Shown here: positions 37,476 to 44,945 of the stretch, one piece after another
Numbering within the stretch: position 1 is the first letter of the stretch
How the letters are laid out: every line of letters begins with the position of its first letter
NCBI RefSeq assembly: GCF_013359905.1
Contig: NZ_JABMCC010000121.1
Coordinates: forward strand, 62,001-126,000
Direction: 5' to 3'
Length of the DNA stretch: 64,000 bases
Origin: Paenibacillus taichungensis
Lineage (GTDB): Bacteria; Bacillota; Bacilli; Paenibacillales; Paenibacillaceae
Notes under the pieces: model-generated
What the model saw: only the letters and a program-made list of their open reading frames with translations
The model's database searches: none
What the model was told of the DNA's origin: nothing
Made by a program: the position numbers and the translations under genes

Positions 37476-37751
37476 AATATTAACGGTAAAATTGTCGGGA
37501 AAGTTGATATATCTAGTGAGTTTGGTGTCTATCAAGCCAATGTTGAAATTAATGGAGTACCAAAAGGACCCAAATCCACATTTTTTCCAAAGGAATGGAA
37601 ACCACAACAGGTAATTGATTCAGTAAATGAAGCTTTTAATAATAAAGTAAATATAAAAAACAATAAATATATAGGGAAAATAAGCACAGGAATGGAAATA
37701 GAGCTTATTTTAAGAAATGATAAGATAATCTCAGCATACCCAATATACTGA
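37476..37751 (+). pseudogene. Orphan toxin tip, EndoU-like C-terminal half
   Basis: An open frame of 91 codons with no start begins right at the helicase relic junction. It ends in KSTFFPKEWKPQQVIDSVNEAF and ELILRNDKIISAYPIY, resembling the final part of bacterial EndoU-type ribonuclease toxins (FPxxW followed by an AFPI/AYPI ending). The histidine-bearing N-terminal part of that domain is missing, so it is probably inactive as it stands. Such headless tips can be recombined onto a full-length toxin. The next ORF, its likely immunity gene, starts 20 bases later. Confidence 0.6.
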
Positions 37752-37770
37752 ATTGGAGGGTAAATTAGTG

Positions 37771-38241
37771 ATGATAAAATATAAATATAAATTAAAATAT
37801 ATGGATGAATTTAATATGGTTGTATTGGATTTTGACGAGGAAAAATCACTAGAGTTCGCTAGTATGATAAGTGATCCCTTAGGATCTGATATACCTTGGA
37901 GATTTAAAGATTTGAAAAAAGATATTGAGAATTATTTTGAATTATTAAGGGGGGATATACCCGAATATAGACATGGAGGAAATGCATCCAGCGTTATATC
38001 ACATAAAGACTATACAATAATTGAAGATCTATTTTATGATGAGGAAGAAGATGAAATTGAACCGATCTGTAAATTAGAGACAGTTGAATTTTTGAAAATA
38101 ATATTACTATGGGCTTACGAAACTTACAAATTCAAAAGTAAAAAGGGAGTGATTGATTTAAAGGAGGCAGAAATGGTTATGAAATGGGTTGAACAAAAGA
38201 TGTTAGAAATTGAGAGTATAGAAAATGAATCTATACAATAG
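37771..38241 (+). CDS. Putative immunity protein of the orphan tip
   Basis: About 156 residues, acidic and helix-rich (LDFDEEKSLEFASMISDPLG, EDLFYDEEEDEIEPICKLETVEFLKIILLWAYETYKF). TTGGAGG sits right behind the stop of the toxin tip. GTG at 37768 or ATG at 37771 can serve as start. No signal peptide or membrane segment. Position, size and charge suggest an immunity protein. Family not recognised. Confidence 0.6.
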   Translation: MIKYKYKLKYMDEFNMVVLDFDEEKSLEFASMISDPLGSDIPWRFKDLKKDIENYFELLRGDIPEYRHGGNASSVISHKDYTIIEDLFYDEEEDEIEPICKLETVEFLKIILLWAYETYKFKSKKGVIDLKEAEMVMKWVEQKMLEIESIENESIQ

Positions 38242-38319
38242 CTGATGTAAAGCTCATCCCTCATCATAGCCGACAAGCAGTGAAAAGTTGTATCATCTTA
38301 TTATTGGGAGCTTTAATTC

Positions 38320-38793
38320 ATGGGGATATCATCTTTTATACTATTTAGACATGGTAAGAGCATACCGACTTATCTTATATCGAGTGCTACTCGGAACATA
38401 TGTGAAAAAGAGAAACTTTTCTTTGATAAGGATGAAGAAACTTACAATAGCGAAGGTGCATTAAAATATACTCGATTGTATATAAGCGACACCCCATTCA
38501 AGGAGAATTACTCAAGGACGCTTAGCTTTAGTGTATATGATGAGCCTTATGAATTTCAAACCGTTACTTATTACTGGGATGATACGCAAAATGAATATTT
38601 TAAAGCAGTAGTTTCTGATGACTTTGATGATAATGAGGATTTATTATTTAAATTCCTTTTTGCTTTTCTGAACGAATTCCCCGATGCAAGAGTATGGATT
38701 GAAGAAGATTGGTTTTACAATCTGGAAGACATGAAAAAGATAAAGGCATCCTACAATAATAATTGGTGTTATATTGATCCAAAAAACAATTAA
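38320..38793 (+). CDS. Immunity-like protein, paralogue 1
   Basis: A 157-residue acidic protein closely related to the product of 44238-44714 (shared LLFKFLFAFLNEFP, VWIEEDWFYNLEDMKKIKASYNNNWCY) and more distantly to 41664-42146 (FDDAEWYYTAEDILKLSQMPYDSKWC). The copy at 44238 is coupled to toxin B, which identifies the family as immunity proteins by association. It is followed by a terminator that is also duplicated behind 44714. Confidence 0.7.
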   Translation: MGISSFILFRHGKSIPTYLISSATRNICEKEKLFFDKDEETYNSEGALKYTRLYISDTPFKENYSRTLSFSVYDEPYEFQTVTYYWDDTQNEYFKAVVSDDFDDNEDLLFKFLFAFLNEFPDARVWIEEDWFYNLEDMKKIKASYNNNWCYIDPKNN

Positions 38794-38816
38794 GTGAAAC
38801 ACAATAATTAAGATTC

Positions 38817-38854
38817 AGGCACTTCTACCAGACCATAAGTAGAGGTGCTTTTTC
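38817..38854 (+). terminator. Repeated terminator module, copy 1
   Basis: gcacttctac pairs with gtagaggtgc and is followed by TTTTTCTAT. The same sequence occurs at 44758-44795, and a diverged form at 40368-40400. Confidence 0.85.
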
Positions 38855-38919
38855 TATAAAATCACAACAACTAGATTGAATAGATAACGAGATTAAAACC
38901 TTAGAAAAGGAGAAAAAAT

Positions 38920-39360
38920 ATGTTTGGTAATTTTTATTTTGGAGGTTACTCTGAATATAGAGAATTAAAGAATTCATTAACTAAATTATTTCAAAATGTT
39001 GAAATAATAATAATAGAAGAGAATAATGAGCTAACTGTCCCTTGCGACGGGTTCACACTATCCATTAATGAGGGAGGCCCTGGTACTATGTTTGCAAGTG
39101 AAGATTATAATATTGAATTAAAATTTAGTTGTTACATTGATATTATATCTTCTTATAGTCATTGGGCAGACGAGCTAATGGTCTTTATTGGAAAATTAAT
39201 TAATGGTATGGATGGAGACTGTCTTCTAGAGTTGAATGATAAACCAATATTAATGCGAAAAAACAGTGTAATAACTGTGGATGATAAAAAGCTAAATGGA
39301 TCAGCTGAATTCCCTTTTCATGGGTTAGGACTAAGTTATCAGGTTGGAGATATAATCTAG
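38920..39360 (+). CDS. Immunity-like protein, possibly SitI3-like
   Basis: A 146-residue protein with AAAAGGAG before the ATG. The core DYNIELKFSCYIDIISSYSHWADELMVFIGKLINGMDGDCLLELNDKPILMRKN alternates strand and helix like SitI3-type immunity proteins (a beta-rich domain ending in a GDxLLE...ilmR block). I make the family link by eye only. The broken gene at 39417 and perhaps the ORF at 39873 look like relatives. It stands without an adjacent complete toxin. Confidence 0.55.
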   Translation: MFGNFYFGGYSEYRELKNSLTKLFQNVEIIIIEENNELTVPCDGFTLSINEGGPGTMFASEDYNIELKFSCYIDIISSYSHWADELMVFIGKLINGMDGDCLLELNDKPILMRKNSVITVDDKKLNGSAEFPFHGLGLSYQVGDII

Positions 39361-39416
39361 GTGATGCTCAGAAGTTTGCGTGGGCTGCAAAGTCGAGTTT
39401 GGGGAAGATAAATAAA

Positions 39417-39876
39417 ATGGATTACGAATTATTTTTACGATCTAATTTAGATCTTAATTCTTTAGGGAAACTGTTACAAAGATATACCACTGAATTTGTT
39501 AACGGATCGGCTTCTTTCAATAGTAACGATGAAGAAATTGTAAATGGTTCTGATTTTTTCTCATTGACTCTTGAGATAGAGGATATTTCTGATATCACTT
39601 TTGTTCAACAGCATTATAACTTAGATGTGAATGTATGCATTAGGGTTCAATTGTATGGGAGTAATTTTTTATAAAGGTATTGAGAATTTATTTAAAGTCA
39701 TAGGGAAGCTCATAAGATATATTAACGGAAATCTATTATTCTTGGAAGATGGTTCAGCTCAGTTACTTAGAATGGAAAGTGGTCAGTTGATGGTTAATAA
39801 TTCTTTAAATCAGTATCAAGTGAAGTATTTAACTTCAAGCCTACTTTGTTTACTTAACTGTTCTTATATTCATTGA
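39417..39876 (+). pseudogene. Frameshifted immunity-like gene, relative of 38920
   Basis: The first frame (ATG 39417, DYELFLRSNLDLNSLGKLLQRY...) ends at 39674 in a TAA just after a run of six T. The continuing frame, open to 39876, carries GIENLFKVIGKLIRYINGNLLFLEDGSAQLLRMESGQLMVNN, which lines up with the second half of the 38920 product. A one-base change in the T run near 39664-39670 explains the split. The 56 bases before the ATG are open in the same frame (GDAQKFAWAAKSSLGKINK) and may be a scrap of a toxin. Confidence 0.65.
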
Positions 39877-40349
39877 GGTTGAATGGAAAACAAGATGCGT
39901 TATGGTTGGAGAAAGTAATTGAAAGTAAGAACTTTGAAGTGAATTATATAACCAGACAACACAATTCATTGTTCATCCATGAGTTTGATCTAAGCGGTGG
40001 TTTGAAAATATCTGCTTATGATAATATTTTTCCACCTGACCATCCAGCAGCATCTTATGAAACGATGTTTCAAGAAGAGGATTTTATTTATCAACAAACA
40101 ATATCTTATGAATTGGAGAATAACCAGCAATATGAATTATGGTATAAAACAATGTATGAAATTTCTTTCGCTATATTAGAATCACTTAAAGTAGATGGCG
40201 TATTCTATCACACTTCTGGAGAAGAGATATTTTTCTTTAAAAACGGAAAGTATACGTTCAACGGAACTTACCTTGAATTGCTCCAGACGCATTATGGAGA
40301 ACTTCTTGAAAATATCGAGTATTCGGTTTTTACGAAACCTCACAACTGA
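39873..40349 (+). CDS. Immunity-like protein or 5'-truncated remnant
   Basis: A 158-codon frame opening with TTG that overlaps the stop of the preceding frame. The product (LWLEKVIESKNFEVNYITRQHNSLFIHEF...) ends with a GEEIFFFKNGKYTFNGTYLELLQ block similar in layout to the 38920 protein. There is no clear SD, so it may be translated by coupling or be a 5'-truncated gene. It is followed by a diverged copy of the repeated terminator. Confidence 0.45.
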   Translation: MRLNGKQDALWLEKVIESKNFEVNYITRQHNSLFIHEFDLSGGLKISAYDNIFPPDHPAASYETMFQEEDFIYQQTISYELENNQQYELWYKTMYEISFAILESLKVDGVFYHTSGEEIFFFKNGKYTFNGTYLELLQTHYGELLENIEYSVFTKPHN

Positions 40350-40367
40350 ATTACAGATAATGCATAA

Positions 40368-40400
40368 AGGCACTTCTACCAAACAACGTAGAAGTCTTTC
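40368..40400 (+). terminator. Repeated terminator module, diverged copy
   Basis: cacttctac pairs with gtagaagt. It is a diverged version of the modules at 38817 and 44758, keeping the aggcacttctacc arm. Confidence 0.65.
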
Positions 40401-40545
40401 TTACTTTCAAAATCCTAGGAGAACAAATTGCCATAATATTAAAGAAACGATTTGTAATGATTGGCTGCTGCATTGGATTTGTATTCTTGCTTGTTCTAAC
40501 CTACTCCAGAGGAATGAATTAATACCCTAAAGGAGACAAAAGATA

Positions 40546-41352
40546 ATGTCACAATCCAATATCGTAATGTACATGGAAGAAGAACTTAGTTTTGAGAAAT
40601 TAAATAGTGTGCTGTCTGAGTTTGGTGCCAAAGATCAAATATCCTCTTGGGGAATAGAAAGATCCAACAGTTGGATATGGGTTAACTATTATATTCTTAA
40701 AGATCATGATGAGATACGGAATATGTGGTTTGATATTTCTAAGGATAAGGTTAAAAATACTAATCTGAAAACTGCATTATTTATTCAACCTAGCAAGGAT
40801 CGAAATGCTACGTTTTTGGCGTTATCTTTTTGTAAAAGTATTTATTCGATCCTTGATAAAAGCAAGGATGTGTTTATATATCATGGTGATAGTGGATTAT
40901 TTGTTAATGATGAGATAGAGAATCTGAAATTTAAAAACACTCAACAATTTTATAACTCTAGACTAATAAATGATGAAGTAATCGAAGGTATTATCCAATG
41001 TTTAAACGAAGAGCTTGTCGGTGGAATAGAGTGTATTGAAGAAGACGGTGGATGGGATGGAGAGGAGTGGCAATACTTAGATTTATTTAAGAACCTTTTT
41101 GAGATGAGAGACGATCTAAAAGTTCAATCTTTAAATAAGTCTCTTAAAGAAAAGATAAATCATGTAGATGAGTTGATTTTGAGATTATTGGATATAGATG
41201 ATGGAAAATTACTGATTACTGTTGGGGATAAGAATAGAGACCTACCTATTAACAGTTGGTGGTGGCATCTTGATAAAGTAGATTCAGGAAAACTCAAAGT
41301 ACATATCAAGGAGCGATTTTCTAGTCACCAAGACCAAAATAATGATAAATGA
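40546..41352 (+). CDS. Putative immunity protein, 268 aa
   Basis: TAAAGGAG precedes the ATG. The soluble acidic product has an N-terminal alpha/beta part (VMYMEEELSFEKLNSVLSEFGAKDQISSWGIERSNSWIWV) and a Trp-rich end (LPINSWWWHLDKVDSGKLKVHI). No family is recognised. Base composition (AT-rich) and position inside the immunity array suggest the same role as its neighbours. Confidence 0.55.
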   Translation: MSQSNIVMYMEEELSFEKLNSVLSEFGAKDQISSWGIERSNSWIWVNYYILKDHDEIRNMWFDISKDKVKNTNLKTALFIQPSKDRNATFLALSFCKSIYSILDKSKDVFIYHGDSGLFVNDEIENLKFKNTQQFYNSRLINDEVIEGIIQCLNEELVGGIECIEEDGGWDGEEWQYLDLFKNLFEMRDDLKVQSLNKSLKEKINHVDELILRLLDIDDGKLLITVGDKNRDLPINSWWWHLDKVDSGKLKVHIKERFSSHQDQNNDK

Positions 41353-41663
41353 TCGATAAGTATGTTCTAAAATCAATAGAAATAAATTGAAAATACTTGA
41401 ACCACAAAATGATTTTGAAAAGAGTTTTTTTGTACCAGTGCAACAGAAACTTTTTTTAAGGATTGCTGGAACCCGCTGTTGAAGTATTAGATTTAAAATG
41501 GATAGATCCTTCTCAACTGGTGTTGATTTAGAAGAGGAAGATGTTTGTTTATATAGGTTAGAGGATCTATATTATATGAGTTACTAAATCAACTAAGAAA
41601 ATGTATTGTAAGTATTTCTCAGCTAATATCTAATTAAGAAGAATTGAAAGTGGGCTGTTTGAG
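41353..41663. other. Intergenic stretch with decayed coding sequence
   Basis: There is no complete gene. Short open stretches such as LDLKWIDPSQL (near 41490) and, in another frame, a 30-codon ORF starting at 41499 suggest remnants of a degraded immunity-type gene. T-rich runs occur near 41427 and 41452. Confidence 0.4.
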
Positions 41664-42146
41664 ATGAGTTCTGTCATTTTCCTAAAAAAGATAGAAAATT
41701 ATGTTCCTGAAAAAGCCATTGAGGATTTTAAGAAAGCAGCGCAAAAAGCGAATATGTTTTGCATTTTGATAAAAGATAAATACCGTGATGATCTCTTTAT
41801 ATCTGCTGAAGGGACACTATCAGATGTTGATGAATGTACTTTTAAAAGCATAGATAATAAAGACAACTTAAAGTATTTCACATTTAATGTTAATCAAGTA
41901 GAAGAAGACTCAGTTGATAGTTTTACTTGGCTTACTCAAGACGAAAATTACTTCTGGGCTTTAGATATTGAAAATATAAATCATGAGTACAAATTTATCT
42001 TTAGATTCGTTGTAGAGTATTTTAAAGATAACGGCGAGGATTATTTATGGTTTGATGATGCCGAATGGTATTACACGGCTGAGGATATTTTAAAATTAAG
42101 TCAGATGCCATATGACTCTAAGTGGTGCAGTGAAAAGATTGTCTAG
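41664..42146 (+). CDS. Immunity-like protein, paralogue 2
   Basis: A 160-residue acidic protein distantly related to the 38320 and 44238 products. All share a KFIFRFVVEYF/LLFKFLFAFL helix followed by a Trp/Tyr-rich block (LWFDDAEWYYTAEDILKLSQMPYDSKWC here). It has no toxin next to it in the present arrangement, so it may be an orphan immunity gene retained against toxins of other strains. Confidence 0.6.
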   Translation: MSSVIFLKKIENYVPEKAIEDFKKAAQKANMFCILIKDKYRDDLFISAEGTLSDVDECTFKSIDNKDNLKYFTFNVNQVEEDSVDSFTWLTQDENYFWALDIENINHEYKFIFRFVVEYFKDNGEDYLWFDDAEWYYTAEDILKLSQMPYDSKWCSEKIV

Positions 42147-42211
42147 TTTTATACATTTAAAAATAACGGGGTATTAATAGGGATTAGACATCGGCAAGGA
42201 GTATTAAAATA

Positions 42212-42741
42212 ATGGGAACTTTCGCATTTATATTAACGGAACGAAAAAAATATACAACTGAAAAGTTACTATCAGATTCTATAGTTGCAGCTTTTAATGC
42301 AGATGTTATGCTTAACTTTCACAATAGTAAAAATTACTCAACCGATGGACATTTCCTCACAACTACCATGAATAAGCCATAAATTAGTCGAAGAAAATAA
42401 CTATTCGTTTATCTTCTACGTGGATGCAACAGATAATCCGGGATTGGAATATTACTATTATGATGAAGTTGGGCTAGAAGCAGACAGAGATCTTTTTCAG
42501 GTTGGCTGCATAGAAGAGATATACGGTTTTCAGGAACTTGTATTTGAGTTTATTTACCACTACCTCATTCGATGATAAGAGTCTAACTATAAAGAAAATG
42601 AGCGTTTTTGTTAATACAGCTTCGTTTTTGGCGTTGCAAAAAGAGATAACTAGCCTGAACGTTGATGTTCACACTCAAAGAATAAGTGATGCCTTATCAA
42701 TCTCTATCAAAGATAAGACGATCATTTTAATAGAGACATAA
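42212..42741 (+). pseudogene. Broken immunity-like gene
   Basis: The ATG at 42212 opens a 56-codon frame (GTFAFILTERKKYTTEKLLSDS...) that stops at TAA. The sequence continues in the next frame (HKLVEENNYSFIFYVDATDNPGLEYYYYDEVGL...FQELVFEFIYHYL), then possibly in a third frame from about 42570 to the TAA at 42739 (FDDKSLTIKKMSVFVNTASF...). At least one single-base change near 42379 is needed, probably two. It is not functional as a single product. Confidence 0.55.
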
Positions 42742-42858
42742 TTACGCCCATTGCCCAAAGTGCATTATTCACAGGCGCGAGGTCCGACCGAGTGCTGTTG
42801 GAGTTGCAAAAGGAACTCTGACCGTCGATCAGATTGATTGGCTTGTTTCGTTTGAGAT
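42742..42858 (+). pseudogene. Second relic of the PLD-helicase gene
   Basis: ccaaagtgcattattcacag and the following ~90 bases match 45317-45432 of the intact helicase (coding [31 protein letters not shown]), with single-base losses that break the frame. It continues almost exactly where the relic at 37223-37473 stopped (helicase position 45283). The duplicated toxin upstream region begins about 30 bases later. Confidence 0.8.
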
Positions 42859-42886
42859 AGAGCAGCAAAGTATAATTAGTGTCAAA

Positions 42887-43038
42887 CATGCACTATTGCG
42901 CAAAAGAGCTGGTTCAGGAATGTTCCCCAACTACCCGATAACCAATGAGAAAATGAATCCTCCGTTTGATTCCAATCCTTATTCTCACTTGTTAAAATTT
43001 AGGGATAATGACTACGAACAGGTTGGCGGTGAAACGAC
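42887..43038 (+). repeat. Toxin upstream region, copy B
   Basis: This matches 35443-35590, sharing aatgaatcctccgtttgatt, acttgttaaaatttagg and caggttggcggtgaa. It marks the start of the second duplicated unit. Confidence 0.75.
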
Positions 43039-44238
43039 ATGCAACGTATTCAGGTACATCCTGATGTGTTGGAGGAGAAGGCCCGATTAGTTCAGCAAAA
43101 GAAACAGGAACTGGAGCGAATGGTCAGGGAACTGGAGAAATCAATCTATATGTTGCAATCCGAATGGTCGGGTGTGACGGGAGATCGTTTCTTCTGGGAT
43201 TTTATGCGGGTGAAAGAAGTGTTCCCGGCTACATTGGGTCTGTTGGATAAAATTCAGAATGAGTTTATATTTATTGCGAAGAATTTCAGGACAACCGATG
43301 GCTCAGGCGAGGTAGCATTGTACATACCGGAAGAATTAAAACGGGATTTCGCTGTAGGGCTGCTCGATAAATCTATTGGCGAAACGATAACCGGAATGGG
43401 CCAGACGGCGGAAGCGCTCTTCTATGATCCGTTCGGCACGGTGGCCAGTGTGGCATATGCGATGACGGTGGGCAGGGTGGTCGATGTTGGGAGAGGCATT
43501 AAGTTCGCATTTGACACAGCCTGGGGAAACGGAACGGCGAGATCTGACATAGAGCAATTCGTGGAAGGACAGATAAAGCAGGGCGACCAGGATGGATGGG
43601 GTTATTACAGTGGTTCGATGGCGGGTCAGGTACTGGCTTATGCGTTCTTTGGAAAGGCAATTCGTGCGGTAGAGAATAAGCATAGTGATCTGGGGGGATC
43701 GAGTGGGGGTAAGGCGGAGAGTGCTTCTACACTCAAAGAACCTATAAAGATTAAAACAAATAAGGGGATAGAAGTTGAATTCACCAATCCATCAGGAAAT
43801 AAGATTAGCTGGATTGAACAAAATCCTAAAAATATACCAAAAGCAATCGAAATTTCGTTAAAAAGCCCTAATCCAGGTAGAGCCCTTGAGGGGAAGGTTG
43901 GGGATTATGTTCAACAAAGAATTGAAGTAGTTGGATTTGCATTGAAAGCAAACAATATTACAAAGAATGAGATTGCAGGGGATCTAGATGTTGTTACGAG
44001 TAAACAAATTATTGAAGTAAAGAAGTCTACATCTGCTTTAGACATGGAACAGATCGATAAATATATCAATTCAGGTAATCCTAAGTTTTTCAATCATGAC
44101 ATGAAGGAAGTTATTGTCTATATTGACAAGCCCATCGATTTGTCAAATAAATACGTAAAAGAGAATATAAATCATTTAAGAGACTCGGGTGTTATCGTTG
44201 TGAATTCACTAGACGATTTAGGAGGAGTATTGAAATAA
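43039..44238 (+). CDS. WXG100-type polymorphic toxin B with PD-(D/E)XK-like nuclease tip
   Basis: A 399-residue protein. Residues 1-225 are almost the same as in toxin A, with the WXG100 head (SEWSGVTGDRFFWDF) and pre-toxin region. After HSDLGGSSGGK the sequence changes completely. The tip contains GRALEGKVGDYVQQRIE, GDLDVVTSKQIIEVKKS and a helical MEQIDKYINSG segment. The spacing of Asp and Glu-x-Lys is the core of the restriction-endonuclease fold, so a DNase toxin is likely (inference). There is no signal peptide. The TAA stop overlaps the ATG of the immunity gene (taATG). Confidence 0.82.
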   Translation: MQRIQVHPDVLEEKARLVQQKKQELERMVRELEKSIYMLQSEWSGVTGDRFFWDFMRVKEVFPATLGLLDKIQNEFIFIAKNFRTTDGSGEVALYIPEELKRDFAVGLLDKSIGETITGMGQTAEALFYDPFGTVASVAYAMTVGRVVDVGRGIKFAFDTAWGNGTARSDIEQFVEGQIKQGDQDGWGYYSGSMAGQVLAYAFFGKAIRAVENKHSDLGGSSGGKAESASTLKEPIKIKTNKGIEVEFTNPSGNKISWIEQNPKNIPKAIEISLKSPNPGRALEGKVGDYVQQRIEVVGFALKANNITKNEIAGDLDVVTSKQIIEVKKSTSALDMEQIDKYINSGNPKFFNHDMKEVIVYIDKPIDLSNKYVKENINHLRDSGVIVVNSLDDLGGVLK

Positions 44239-44714
44239 TGGGGACATCAGCAGTTATTCTATTCAAAAGTGGGGAAAGTGTTGAAATAAATATATTATTA
44301 CCCCGCTTAAATGAGTTATGTAATAGAGAAGGTTTATTTCATAGTCATGATCTGAAAAAGATTGATGAAACCGAAAAGTTGAAATATTGCGAATTTTGCA
44401 TTAGCGATGTACCAATGAAAGATAGCTATGACAGGCAGCTATGTTTTGGGATAGCAGATGAACCATACCCGTATAAACTTGTTAATTTTGATTGGGATTC
44501 TTCTGAAGAAGATTATTTCAAAACAGTGGTATCTGGTGAGTTTGATGGTAATGAGGATATATTATTTAAATTCCTTTTTGCATTTTTGAATGAATTCCCG
44601 GTTGCAAAAGTATGGATCGAGGAAGATTGGTTTTATACCTTGGATGACCTGAAAAAGATAAAAGCTTCGTATAATAATAGCTGGTGCTATATGAGTCCCA
44701 AGGACATCATTTAA
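44238..44714 (+). CDS. Immunity protein of toxin B
   Basis: A 158-residue acidic protein whose ATG shares a base with the stop of toxin B. AGGAGGAG lies inside the toxin's 3' end. Translational coupling of this kind ensures antidote production with the toxin. It is paralogous to the 38320 and 41664 products. It is followed by the repeated terminator module, then by the helicase gene. Confidence 0.78.
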   Translation: MGTSAVILFKSGESVEINILLPRLNELCNREGLFHSHDLKKIDETEKLKYCEFCISDVPMKDSYDRQLCFGIADEPYPYKLVNFDWDSSEEDYFKTVVSGEFDGNEDILFKFLFAFLNEFPVAKVWIEEDWFYTLDDLKKIKASYNNSWCYMSPKDII

Positions 44715-44757
44715 ATGAAATAACAACATTACAACAAAGATAAAGTTAACATTGTAC

Positions 44758-44795
44758 AGGCACTTCTACCTGATCACAAGTAGAGGTGCTTTTTC
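44758..44795 (+). terminator. Repeated terminator module, copy 2
   Basis: gcacttctac/gtagaggtgc stem with TTTTTCTAT. The copy extends on both sides (…aatcaaaacaactaatgaaa), matching 38817-38880. Confidence 0.85.
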
Positions 44796-44945
44796 TATGG
44801 AATCAAAACAACTAATGAAATTTCCCTCATGCTGGACGATAATATAAAAGAAAGTTATTTATCAGCTATACCATTAGTTTCACCAAGTATTTATTTGAAC
44901 TACTTACATATCCACAACCATCCTACACCCACACGAGGTACATTC

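Noticed and set aside
37411-37614. 67-codon frame joining helicase relic to the region beyond
   Set aside because: It joins the relic's frame to the wrong frame of the toxin tip; the tip reads convincingly only in the frame ending at 37751.
40195-40530. 111-codon plus-strand frame over the end of the 39873 gene
   Set aside because: It overlaps another frame and a terminator, and the composition is not protein-like.
37223-42858. Helicase relics as parts of one spliced or recoded gene
   Set aside because: The pieces carry a stop, a 136-base deletion and single-base losses and are separated by 5.3 kb of other genes, so decay is the simpler reading.
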